Positions 17,682 through 25,452 of a stretch of DNA of 64,000 nt are shown here, piece after piece. The position numbers and the translations under genes are program-made. The notes under the pieces are model-generated. The model worked only from the letters and a program-made list of their open reading frames with translations. It was not told where the DNA came from and ran no database searches. The stretch's first letter is position 1. Each line of letters opens with the position of its first letter. Source of the DNA: Neobacillus endophyticus (GTDB lineage: Bacteria; Bacillota; Bacilli; Bacillales; Cytobacillaceae); the NCBI RefSeq assembly GCF_013248975.1, contig NZ_JABRWH010000001.1, forward strand, positions 2,872,001 to 2,936,000, given 5' to 3'.

Positions 17682-18976
17682 AATTTGATTTCCTCTCTAG
17701 TATTTAGTAATTGTGAAACGGCTCGTTTAGCGCTGGCTACGGATGCATCAACGAGCAGCTCCCCATGTGAGGCCCAGTCACCAGCAACATATAGCCCCTC
17801 AATTTCAGGAACAGCAGGGCCCGGATCCTCCATTCTTTTCATATGAGGAAAATCGTGGACAACCGTCATTTTCGGCAGGAACTGTCTTATAACTAGTTCA
17901 TTCCGCCAGCCGGGTTGAACCATATCTAACACTTGCTCCAACTCACCCTCATCCTTCGCTGCATCTGTTTGTGGACCCTGATATTTAAAAAGCGATATCA
18001 CTTGTGTCCCATCATCACTCAAGATAGCTGGCCTTGGTTTTCCCTCCCGTGATTGGTTCGTAAAGAAAATTGGTTGATCCAATCCATAGATAAATTGGTG
18101 CTTTGGCTTAGGCAGCTGGCGCAATCCAACATCTAGACAGGCAACCGTAACAGGAATAGCTTGCTTATTCCACGTGTCGAGTGCTGTTTGATCCGCATGG
18201 GGAACCAGTTTGTGAGAAATAGAAGGTGGTGTAGTTAGTATAACATTCGATACTTCTGTTCTAGTGCCACCCTCACATAAAATCGAGTGTACTTTTTGAT
18301 CTTGATGTTCGACTGCAACCACTTTACAGCCGGTGACCAGCTCCACTCCTTGTTGGACAGCAAGTTCACGCAGTTCTTCTACAAGTGTCCCCCAGCCTTT
18401 ATCGAGATATAAGACTCCTTTTAGTGAACGCTGCAGCTGCTTTAAGGCAGGACCAGCAGCGTGTAATTCAGGTGCAAGTACATAAGTGGATGTTCGGAGC
18501 AGTGCATAGAACACGTTGCGCAACATCGGATCATGCAATTGAGTTTCAATCCAATTGCGGATACTGATCTGGTTCCAAACGCTTGTGTCCATTTTTCCTA
18601 ATCTAATGAACCATTTTGCCAAATCGAGCTTTCCTCTCCAACTTAGGACGGGAGTTTGAAAGAAAGAGGATATGTTCGTTGGTATTGGCAATATTTGTTC
18701 TTTCCATATCCCGTAAGCATCAATAGACGGTGTGCTTCCCTCAAGTTGTAATCCGAGTTCGCGAAATGCATCATACGCCTCCCCTTTATACAGTGCATGC
18801 CCGCCCAAATTAAAATATACACCCTGCTTTTTGTTAGTGATGGCTCTGCCTCCCAATTGCTTTTGCTGTTCCAATACAATGGTTCGTTTCCCTGCTTTTG
18901 ATGCATAGATCGCAGCCGTTAAACCCGCAATACCCCCACCTACAATTGCCACTTCATATTTTGTCATAGTCATCAT
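17678..18976 (-). CDS. FAD-dependent amine-oxidase/phytoene-desaturase-like oxidoreductase
   Basis: 432 residues. The N-terminal dinucleotide motif is VAIVGGGIAGLTAAIYASKA, followed by GGRAITNK; the C-terminal FAD motif is IEGLYVAGDWASHGEL. The likely start is the third in-frame ATG (MTKYEV), 8 bases after AAAGGATG. Substrate unknown. First gene of an operon with the ECF41 sigma factor, which probably drives its own operon. Confidence 0.85.
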   Translation of the reverse strand: MMTMTKYEVAIVGGGIAGLTAAIYASKAGKRTIVLEQQKQLGGRAITNKKQGVYFNLGGHALYKGEAYDAFRELGLQLEGSTPSIDAYGIWKEQILPIPTNISSFFQTPVLSWRGKLDLAKWFIRLGKMDTSVWNQISIRNWIETQLHDPMLRNVFYALLRTSTYVLAPELHAAGPALKQLQRSLKGVLYLDKGWGTLVEELRELAVQQGVELVTGCKVVAVEHQDQKVHSILCEGGTRTEVSNVILTTPPSISHKLVPHADQTALDTWNKQAIPVTVACLDVGLRQLPKPKHQFIYGLDQPIFFTNQSREGKPRPAILSDDGTQVISLFKYQGPQTDAAKDEGELEQVLDMVQPGWRNELVIRQFLPKMTVVHDFPHMKRMEDPGPAVPEIEGLYVAGDWASHGELLVDASVASAKRAVSQLLNTREEIKL

Positions 18977-19047
18977 CCTTTTCGATTATTTCTAATATAA
19001 CGGATGAGTGAATGATTCTGTGACAAAATAGAGGAGAAAGTTTTTTG

Positions 19048-19149
19048 ATGGAGTGGATTGTTAGGAAATACGAACTGATTCAAGAAGCTTATTTACGCGC
19101 CGAACCAAAGCGTTTGATAAAAGAATGGATTGAGATGCATAAGAAGTGA
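19048..19149 (+). CDS. Possible 33-residue peptide
   Basis: MEWIVRKYELIQEAYLRAEP and RLIKEWIEMHKK, charged and helical, with GAGGAGAAAG eight bases upstream. I do not recognise it; it could be a short gene or the tail of a lost one. The good ribosome site is the only support. Confidence 0.35.
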   Translation: MEWIVRKYELIQEAYLRAEPKRLIKEWIEMHKK

Positions 19150-19212
19150 GTTTTAGTAGCTACGAGGAAAAAAGCCCCTGATTGGTTAACTAGTATTCCT
19201 CCATAATTAAAG

Positions 19213-19347
19213 TTATTCCATTATAGGGCGCAATTCAGGAGTAATGATAAAAGTCCAATTTCTTAATTTTAATGAGAAATTGGACTTTTTTATATTTATT
19301 TATAGTGCAAAATAGCGCTTAAAATTGGTGTGAAATAACTCCTAAAG
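19213..19347 (+). repeat. Intergenic repeat, module C, long form
   Basis: TTATTCCATTATAGGGCGC, then AGTCCAATTTCT / AGAAATTGGACT with a T run, then a tail GTGCAAAATAGC...AATAACTCCTAAAG. The whole 135 bases recur at 36848 with small changes. Confidence 0.8.
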
Positions 19348-19422
19348 CGACAAAACAGTTATACCCATAAATGGTATTAAATGATAATATTGTTAAATAG
19401 AGAAAATAGGGAGAGGTTTATT

Positions 19423-19878
19423 TTGAAAAACAAATATTTACCTTTAGTTATGTTAACCTTCATATTAATGGCAGGGTGTACCAAAGAAAATAAAGTAACG
19501 GTTTCACCGAATGATGTACAGAAAATTAAGTTTGAATTAGTTTAAAAACGAACATTGGAAGGAGCTATTGTATATTACATAAAATTGACAAATGACAGTG
19601 ACTTTGTTATTAAGCAAAATAACGTTTTCATTTCCTTCCCTATAAAGGTTGGTCAAGGTGGTTACAAAGGCAATGCATACAAAGTTGAAGCTAAAGGAAA
19701 TAAATTAGATATTCAACCAGGAGAAGAGATTACGTTAAATGCATTTATGCCGTTTGAGGGACTGGGAGATAAATCGTTGCTCCGAATAGATAATCCGAGT
19801 ATTCAAATAAATGGTTACTTAGACAAACTTGATAATGAACATAAATTCATTAGTGGAGAAGACTTAATCAAAAACTGA
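19423..19878 (+). pseudogene. Lipoprotein gene interrupted by one nonsense codon
   Basis: A TTG start after AGGGAGAGG opens a lipoprotein signal (KNKYLPLVMLTFILMAGC). The frame meets TAA at 19543-19545, then continues without shift for another 110 codons (VYYIKLTNDSDFVIKQNNVF, ending ISGEDLIKN). A single base change would restore a 151-residue protein. Either recent inactivation or a sequencing error. Family unknown. Confidence 0.7.
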
Positions 19879-20013
19879 AAGCTAAGTCTTATACGTGTTT
19901 TTAGATTCATTATCTAATATTTTATCAGAGGTTGTTATTTAACAAGTGCTTGAGTTAAGGATCAGCTGCCCATTCTCCGTGGCTTTTCTTATTCAAGTAA
20001 CGGGTGCTTTTCT

Positions 20014-20064
20014 TCAATAACGATCTTCAACAATCGGGCGCAATTCTGTAGTAAGAAAATTAAA
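20014..20064 (+). repeat. Intergenic repeat, short copy
   Basis: CAATAACGATCTTCAACAAT followed by CGGGCGC and AATTCTGTAGTAAGAAAATT. The right half of module A is missing. Confidence 0.7.
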
Positions 20065-20091
20065 GGAATAACAAAAATAGGATGGTAAGAG

Positions 20092-20247
20092 ATGTGGTTA
20101 TTGATTTCAATTATTGGAATTTTTGTAGCAATTTTTCGTTCAATATCTTCAATGATAAAAAAAGATAAAAAGAAATTCTGTAATTCGTTACTGATGATAT
20201 TACTATTTGGAATTTCAATACTGCTATATTATTTTCACGTATTTTAA
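20092..20247 (+). CDS. 51-residue membrane protein
   Basis: MWLLISIIGIFVAIFRSI, a basic linker MIKKDKKKF, then a second hydrophobic helix LLMILLFGISILLYYF. GGATGGTAAGAG precedes the ATG. Flanked by repeat copies on both sides. No family recognised. Confidence 0.55.
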   Translation: MWLLISIIGIFVAIFRSISSMIKKDKKKFCNSLLMILLFGISILLYYFHVF

Positions 20248-20400
20248 TGGAATTAAACTGATAGTGTTCTAGAACTAACAAGTAGCTTGAGTTAAACACC
20301 AGATTGATCTGTTTAGGCAGTCCTTTTTTATTGTCGTTATTATTTAACACCTTGCAATTAAAATTTAGTAAAAATATTTTTTATAAAACAGGTTAGTACT

Positions 20401-20480
20401 TATTCAACAATAGGGCGCATTACTTGTACAACCGGTCTGTCTAGCCGGATGTTTGTTTTTTCAGCAATATGACAGGTTAG
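20401..20480 (+). repeat. Intergenic repeat with altered right half
   Basis: TATTCAACAATAGGGCGC leads to a small hairpin CCGG/CCGG and a T-rich run, then a tail GACAGGTTAG. The Shine-Dalgarno of the next gene follows within 50 bases. Confidence 0.65.
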
Positions 20481-20531
20481 AATCTTTGTTAAATGGAGAA
20501 AAATAGCGATTTATATATTGGAGGATTTATA

Positions 20532-20615
20532 ATGAAACGTCTTCTTTTAGGTGTATTGGTGGTATGGATTATACTTTTAGGGATGTATGTTTTTCTTACA
20601 CCACACAGAGCTTAA
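20532..20615 (+). CDS. 27-residue single-span membrane peptide
   Basis: MKRLLLGVLVVWIILLGMYV plus FLTPHRA: a basic N-terminus and one membrane helix. TTGGAGGATTTATA gives an excellent ribosome site. It sits alone between two repeat copies. Could be a small regulatory membrane peptide or a type I toxin-like peptide; no antisense RNA is evident. Confidence 0.5.
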   Translation: MKRLLLGVLVVWIILLGMYVFLTPHRA

Positions 20616-20655
20616 TTTTAATTACCTTTCTTATTCAAGTAACGGAGTGCTTTAC

Positions 20656-20698
20656 ATCAATAATGATCTTCAACAATAGGGCGCTATCCAAGAATAAG
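20656..20698 (+). repeat. Intergenic repeat, short copy
   Basis: CATCAATAATGATCTTCAAC, AATAGGGCGCTATCC. Only the left half is present, directly upstream of a GNAT gene. Confidence 0.65.
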
Positions 20699-20776
20699 GA
20701 TGTATCTTAATTGTTTAAATATTATATATAATAAATGTGGCAGCTTAAGTAAAAATCAAACTTCGGAGGAAATTTT

Positions 20777-21337
20777 GTGTATTACAAGGAAAATGAATTA
20801 ATTATTCGACCAATAATCGATAAAGATATACCGAAGTTATGGGAATTAATTTATAAAGAGGAATTTCCTGAATGGAAAAAGTGGGATGCCCCATACTACG
20901 AACATAAACAAATAACTTATGAAGAGTTTGTATCCAAAAAAGAAAGTGTTATAAATCAAGAGAATCGGTGGGTTATTGAACTAAATGGAGAGGTCATTGG
21001 AACAGTGAGTTATTATTGGGAGCATAAGCCTTCAAATTGGCTCGAAATGGGGATAGCAATTTATAATCCGAACTTTTGGAGTGGGGGTTATGGTACTAAG
21101 GTCCTTCGTTTATGGATAAATCATTTGTTTAATACTTTATCATTAGTTCGTGTTGGCTTTACTACTTGGTCAGGGAATGAACGTATGATTAAACTTGGGG
21201 AAAAACTAGGAATGAAAATGGAAGCAAGATTGAGAAAATGTCGATATTATAACGGAAAATATTATGATTCTATAAGAATGGGGCTTTTACGGGAAGAATG
21301 GGAATTGAATTCGCTCTTCAACAAGCCAGCAAAATAA
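20777..21337 (+). CDS. GNAT acetyltransferase, RimJ/RimL type
   Basis: 186 residues from a GTG start after CGGAGGAAATTTT. N-terminal IIRPIIDKDIPKLWELI; acetyl-CoA loop region MGIAIYNPNFWSGGYGTKVL; late GEKLGMKMEARLRKCRYYNG, typical of the RimJ/L subgroup. The acceptor could be a protein N-terminus, an antibiotic or a small amine. Single gene followed 9 bases later by a repeat. Confidence 0.85.
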   Translation: MYYKENELIIRPIIDKDIPKLWELIYKEEFPEWKKWDAPYYEHKQITYEEFVSKKESVINQENRWVIELNGEVIGTVSYYWEHKPSNWLEMGIAIYNPNFWSGGYGTKVLRLWINHLFNTLSLVRVGFTTWSGNERMIKLGEKLGMKMEARLRKCRYYNGKYYDSIRMGLLREEWELNSLFNKPAK

Positions 21338-21346
21338 ACTACTAGG

Positions 21347-21494
21347 TTATTCCATTATAGGGCGCGTTTCTGCAACAAGAAATGTGCTCTTTCTTTATGT
21401 TAAGGGCCAGATTGCAGAATAAAACGTTACAAGAAAATTGGTATACTATATAGTTTGTGAAAACTTTCATTTAAACTAATTGGCAGGATACTTT
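21347..21494 (+). repeat. Intergenic repeat, module A with TTATTC outer stem
   Basis: TTATTC pairs with GAATAA instead of TTCAAC with GTTGAA, a compensatory change of the outer stem. The inner stem is GGGCGCGTTTCT / AGAAATGTGCTC. The tail (AACTAATTGGCAGG) runs to about 21494. Confidence 0.85.
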
Positions 21495-21611
21495 AATATT
21501 CAAAACCAACAAAATAAGCATTTTGTTGACTGAATAACAAATGTAAAATACAATACATGTATGATACATAATTTGTACAATACATCATTAAATATAGGTG
21601 AGGTGATTAAA

Positions 21612-22052
21612 TTGAATCGAGAAGAAATTTTAGAACTACGTAATACAGTTCAAAAGTTTGTTCGATTATTTGGATTGCTTGAGCAAAATGTAACTCCGTG
21701 TGGTTTTAATTTGTCTCCATCTCAAGTATTTGCTTTACAAGAATTAGAGAATAAAACGTTAACCATTGGTGAATTGGCGAATCAATTATTTCTAGAACGA
21801 AGTACGGTAAGTCGTTTGGTTGATTCCCTTGTGAAAGGTGGTTTTGTAAATAGACTTTTGAACGAATCAAACCGTCGTGAAGTTTTGGTGTCTTTAACTG
21901 AAAAAGGGGAACGTTCGTTGATACAAGTAAGAGAACAGTCAATCCAATACTACGGTTCTATTTTGAATGAAGTTTCAGAAGATAGTCAGCATCAAATATT
22001 GAGTGGATTCAAATTATTTAATGATGCTTTATTAAAGAAGAGGAGCGAATAA
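21612..22052 (+). CDS. MarR-family regulator
   Basis: About 147 residues from TTG at 21612 (GAGGTG five bases upstream); an in-frame ATG at 21561 has no ribosome site. The winged helix is LTIGELANQLFLERSTVSRL with wing NRRE. The upstream region holds ATACATGTAT and related dyads that could be its operator. First gene of a three-gene operon (gaps of 1 and 13 bases). Confidence 0.85.
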   Translation: MNREEILELRNTVQKFVRLFGLLEQNVTPCGFNLSPSQVFALQELENKTLTIGELANQLFLERSTVSRLVDSLVKGGFVNRLLNESNRREVLVSLTEKGERSLIQVREQSIQYYGSILNEVSEDSQHQILSGFKLFNDALLKKRSE

Positions 22053-22053
22053 A

Positions 22054-22368
22054 ATGAATTTTAAAACAAAGCAAGCTACCACTTCAATATTTTCTGTACT
22101 CTTTTCCTTTCTTGCCACATCCCATCATTGGATTCATATGGGGATTCTTATGTTATTAGGTGGGAGTACGAATATGATGGCTGCTATGTCAGGGGTCCTT
22201 TGGATTCGTCGTTTTATGATTTTAATTACCTTAGCAACCACGCTTCTCTCTATTTATCGCTTGTTTAAACATCACTGTAAAGAAATTTGGATGATTGCTT
22301 TAACCGTTATCGCTGGTTTGGTATCGTTATATTTTATTTATTCTACTCTTACAAACTTTGGCTGGTAA
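22054..22368 (+). CDS. Small membrane protein in MarR operon
   Basis: 104 residues with three or four helices (SIFSVLFSFLATSHHWIHMG, RRFMILITLATTLLSIY, IWMIALTVIAGLVSLYFIY). Histidines SHHWIHMG and the KHHCKE loop might bind metal, but this is speculative. One base after the MarR stop; the start has GAGGAGCG. Family not recognised. Confidence 0.7.
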   Translation: MNFKTKQATTSIFSVLFSFLATSHHWIHMGILMLLGGSTNMMAAMSGVLWIRRFMILITLATTLLSIYRLFKHHCKEIWMIALTVIAGLVSLYFIYSTLTNFGW

Positions 22369-22381
22369 GGAGCTAAACATA

Positions 22382-22960
22382 ATGGACTTTCACAAGGATT
22401 TATCTAATGTAGGGTGGGAAGAAGTCAAACGAAGACAATTAGAACGAGTTCCATTAGTTTACGAGTGGATGAAGCTTGCGGATATGAAACAAGGGGAATC
22501 TGTTCTTGATATTGGAATTGGACCAGGTGTGTTTACTTTGCAATATGCCAATTCTGTTGGAGAAGAAGGTACAATTTATGCATTAGACAAATCGGAAGAA
22601 GCTCTTGATTTTTTTCTAAGAGATGTTAAGGAAAAGATGAACAACATTATTCCTATTTGTAGAAATGCTGAAACCTCATTGGACGCTGTAGGAAATGTTG
22701 ATATTGTTATGATTACTGATGTTCTTCATCACGCAGATTCTCCCATTGATTTATTAAGAAACGTCTATAAACATATTAATGTAGATGTACGGGTTTTAAT
22801 TGCAGAGTTCGACAAGGATTCTAAAGGTCAAATAGGTCCACCGTTACAGAACAGAATTTCAAAAGAAGAGGTTAAAAAGTTTGCAAAGTCCGTTGGTTTT
22901 CAGGAGGTTAAGGATGGAAACCAAGATTATGAACATTACTATATGCTTTTAAAGAAGTAA
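22382..22960 (+). CDS. Class I SAM-dependent methyltransferase
   Basis: 192 residues from ATG 22382 (AAGGAG eight bases upstream). Motif I is VLDIGIGPGVFTLQ, motif II acidic ALDKSEE, and DIVMITDVLHHAD matches motif IV. Substrate unknown. With the MarR regulator and a small membrane protein it may form a detoxification operon induced by a small molecule. Confidence 0.85.
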   Translation: MDFHKDLSNVGWEEVKRRQLERVPLVYEWMKLADMKQGESVLDIGIGPGVFTLQYANSVGEEGTIYALDKSEEALDFFLRDVKEKMNNIIPICRNAETSLDAVGNVDIVMITDVLHHADSPIDLLRNVYKHINVDVRVLIAEFDKDSKGQIGPPLQNRISKEEVKKFAKSVGFQEVKDGNQDYEHYYMLLKK

Positions 22961-23003
22961 AATAGAAGACTTCCGTTTCTAACTGGGGGTTCATCAATAA
23001 CGA

Positions 23004-23145
23004 TCTTCAACAATCGGGCGCGATTCTTCAACAGAGTTGTGCTCTTTCTTTATGTTTAGGGCCAGATTGTGAAACAACACAATTAAGATAAATTTGTATG
23101 AGTAATGATTTTGTGAAGTTTTTCACCTAAACTAACAGACAGTTA
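23004..23145 (+). repeat. Intergenic repeat, module A
   Basis: Inner stem GGGCGCGATTCT / AGAGTTGTGCTC, paired throughout when G-U is allowed. The tail includes CCTAAACTAACAGACAGTTA. It lies between the methyltransferase and DUF4279 genes. Confidence 0.85.
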
Positions 23146-23207
23146 AGTGGAATAAGAATGATATAATAAAAACAGAAAAAATGAACATTTGGAGGGGAGA
23201 ATTAAGC

Positions 23208-23636
23208 TTGGACAAAACTCAAGTAATGGTTTACTTCAGTCTATACGGAGATGAGTTTCCAATAGACGACGTAACGGAAAAGTTAGAAGTAATACCTTCC
23301 GAAACTTATAAAAAAGGTGATTTAATTCCAAAACGTTTAACTGCTTGTTATAGAAAAGAAACAAGTTGGGATATAGGAACAGGCTACCAGTTTTCTCTTG
23401 ATGTGAATAATCAACTCCAACAAATTATTAATAAACTACAAAATAAGTCATCAATCATTAACGAAATAAAAGAGGCTTACTCCTTGGAGTGTAAATTCTT
23501 TATCGTCATTAAAATAGAGGGTGGTAATACCCCTGCTTTATATCTTGGTAAAAACATCATAAAGTTTGCAGCAAGAATTGAAGCTGAATTTGATGTGGAT
23601 TTGTACGCTAATCCTTATGATGATTTCGACGAATAA
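23208..23636 (+). CDS. DUF4279 protein
   Basis: 142 residues from TTG 23208, ten bases after GGAGGGG. VMVYFSLYGDEFPIDDVTEK and SWDIGTGY are typical of DUF4279, a family often found as immunity proteins near polymorphic toxins. No toxin gene is adjacent. Standalone gene between two module A repeats. Confidence 0.8.
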   Translation: MDKTQVMVYFSLYGDEFPIDDVTEKLEVIPSETYKKGDLIPKRLTACYRKETSWDIGTGYQFSLDVNNQLQQIINKLQNKSSIINEIKEAYSLECKFFIVIKIEGGNTPALYLGKNIIKFAARIEAEFDVDLYANPYDDFDE

Positions 23637-23680
23637 AAAAGAAAACTTTGTTCCACTATCTGGTGTTTTACTTTAATAAC

Positions 23681-23757
23681 GATCTTCAACAATCGGGCAC
23701 AATTCTTTAACAGAATGGTGCTCTTTCTTTATGTTTAGGGTCAGATTGTTAAACAAG
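23681..23757 (+). repeat. Intergenic repeat, module A
   Basis: Outer stem TTCAACAATC / GATTGTTAAA; inner GGGCACAATTCT / AGAATGGTGCTC with one mismatch. The G-to-A change in GGGCAC keeps an A-U pair. Confidence 0.85.
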
Positions 23758-23851
23758 AAACCATATAAATAAAGGGGTTTTGAGTATAATTTTTTATATT
23801 GGTAAAATAGAAGCGTTGTCAATTATACATACCAAGAGAGGGGTGCTTTGT

Positions 23852-24292
23852 ATGGATACTCAAGTATCAACGAAAATGAAAATACTAAAGCCAGCTAATG
23901 AAGTTTTTGAAGCTATAGTGGATCCTGAAAAAATCGGGAATTTTTGGTTCTCGAGAAGCTCTGAAAGATGGGAACAGGGCAAGACGGTTACACTGAGATA
24001 CAACGAATACAATGCTCAAGGGGACATAAAAGTAATGGAAGTAGAAGAAAATTGGAAAATCGTTTTCTCGTGGGGGGGATATGGTCAAGAAACTGTTGTT
24101 AAAATTACGCTTAAAGAGTTGAATAGGTCAACTACAATTATTGAAGTTACTGAATCAGGTTTGAAAGAAGATGACCCCGAAATTGTAAACAAAATGATGG
24201 GACAAAAAGAAGGTTGGGTATATACATTAACTTGTTTAAAGGGTTACCTAGAAAATGGGGTGAATACTTTAAGAGCATCATTAATTCATTAG
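23852..24292 (+). CDS. SRPBCC/AHSA1-domain protein
   Basis: 146 residues from ATG 23852 (GAGAGGGGTG upstream). The START-like pattern is VFEAIVDPEKIGNFWF, GDIKVMEVEENWKIVFSW and the C-terminal helix GWVYTLTCLKGYLENG. Such proteins bind hydrophobic ligands or act as Hsp90 co-chaperone-like folds; ligand unknown. Confidence 0.85.
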   Translation: MDTQVSTKMKILKPANEVFEAIVDPEKIGNFWFSRSSERWEQGKTVTLRYNEYNAQGDIKVMEVEENWKIVFSWGGYGQETVVKITLKELNRSTTIIEVTESGLKEDDPEIVNKMMGQKEGWVYTLTCLKGYLENGVNTLRASLIH

Positions 24293-24453
24293 TTAAGCGA
24301 TACTTCACCGACTAAAAGATAAATAAATCAACTATATAGAGGCTTTGTGGTCGCTTTATGATTTTTCATCCCTCTTCCTTGAATAACTTCCAGCCAATTG
24401 ATAAAAATATAGTTATGCCAAGTTCTGCTATGCTTGGTGGGTTCCTATCTTTT

Positions 24454-24490
24454 CCATCCCTGTCTCTCTAAAGGGATGGGTTTATTTTTT
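24454..24490 (+). terminator. Intrinsic terminator
   Basis: CCATCCCT and AGGGATGG form an 8-bp stem with a 10-base loop, followed by GTTTATTTTTTC. It lies 160 bases past the SRPBCC gene. Confidence 0.65.
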
Positions 24491-24504
24491 CAACTACGAT
24501 CAGG

Positions 24505-24645
24505 ATGAATAAAATGCTCAATTGGATATATGATCACCTTATAAATACTGTTTACTTTATATTTATTGGCCCTTTGTTACCCCTTGGGATCATAATTTGG
24601 ATCTTCGTTTCAAACCTAAAAGATCGAAAAAACAATACTTCTTAA
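24505..24645 (+). CDS. 46-residue membrane protein
   Basis: MNKMLNWIYDHLINTVYFIF, then a hydrophobic helix IGPLLPLGIIIWIFVS and a charged end KDRKNNTS. The ribosome site (CAGGATG) is weak. Surrounding 24293-24725 otherwise has only the terminator. Confidence 0.45.
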   Translation: MNKMLNWIYDHLINTVYFIFIGPLLPLGIIIWIFVSNLKDRKNNTS

Positions 24646-24725
24646 CTAATATTTTTCAAGGTCGTTGACCATGTTAATGGGTGCTTTTAGTGAAAGAAGA
24701 AGTAGTATGATTCTTTAATATTAAG

Positions 24726-24802
24726 ATATTCAGCAATCGGGCGCATTTCTAGAATAAGAAATACGCTCTTCTTAATGAATTGGGCACGATACTAGAATAT
24801 TC
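24726..24802 (+). repeat. Intergenic repeat, module A variant
   Basis: Outer ATATTCAGCAATC with GATACTAGAATAT; inner GGGCGCATTTCT / AGAAATACGCTC with one C-A mismatch; loop AGAATA. The second half of the copy at 30453 carries the same hairpin fully paired. Confidence 0.8.
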
Positions 24803-24978
24803 GCATCACGAAGTAAAAGTTACTTTTCAGCATGCTGAAGGGTGGCTTTTTTTCTGTATTATGAATCTAAAAACGCTCGTTACATTACCAGGTTATGCAG
24901 CCCATAAAAGCAATTAAAAAATCATATTGTTAGTTGATTACCGTACATATTGACAAAGCAATCTTTACAAATATATGG

Positions 24979-25031
24979 TTGACAACTAAATATTACAATT
25001 GTAATATTTAGTTGTGGATTACAAATGTAAT
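24979..25031 (+). promoter_or_regulatory. BlaI-type promoter with 34-bp perfect palindrome and second operator
   Basis: TTGACA (24979-24984), 17 bases, TAATAT (25002-25007). Positions 24982-25015 form a perfect 34-bp palindrome centred on TACAATTGTA, covering the spacer and -10. A second dyad ATTACAAATGTAAT lies at 25018-25031. TACA/TGTA dyads are what BlaI/MecI repressors bind, so this should be repressed by the next gene. Confidence 0.85.
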
Positions 25032-25049
25032 ATCGAGGTGGAATTTAGT

Positions 25050-25451
25050 ATGCAGAATAAATTACCGAAAATTAGTGAAGCAGAACTTGAAATTATGAAA
25101 GTTCTTTGGGGAAAATCCCCACAAACAGCAAATGAAATTATTGATAAGCTGGAGTTAGCAATGAATTGGAAACCGAAAACAATTCGAACACTCATTAACA
25201 GATTAGTTCAAAAGGAAGCTATTTCTTATCATCAAGAAAAAGGACAATTGTATGCATATTATCCTTTGATATCGCAAGATAGGTATCTACAAGTGGAAAC
25301 AAAATCTTTCCTGAACCGTTTTTATGGTGCTGCATTTAAGCCATTACTTGTGAATTTTCTAAAAGAAGAAAAATTATCTTTAGATGACATTAGCGAACTC
25401 AAACGCATATTAGATGAAAAGACTGAAGAAAATCAGAGGAAAGGTAAGTAA
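25050..25451 (+). CDS. BlaI/MecI/CopY-family repressor
   Basis: 133 residues from ATG 25050 (GAGGTG upstream). N-terminal winged helix ISEAELEIMKVLWGKSPQTA, then WKPKTIRTLINRLVQKEAIS; C-terminal dimerisation helices where BlaR-induced cleavage occurs in the family. One base separates it from the BlaR1-like gene. Confidence 0.9.
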   Translation: MQNKLPKISEAELEIMKVLWGKSPQTANEIIDKLELAMNWKPKTIRTLINRLVQKEAISYHQEKGQLYAYYPLISQDRYLQVETKSFLNRFYGAAFKPLLVNFLKEEKLSLDDISELKRILDEKTEENQRKGK

Positions 25452-25452
25452 A

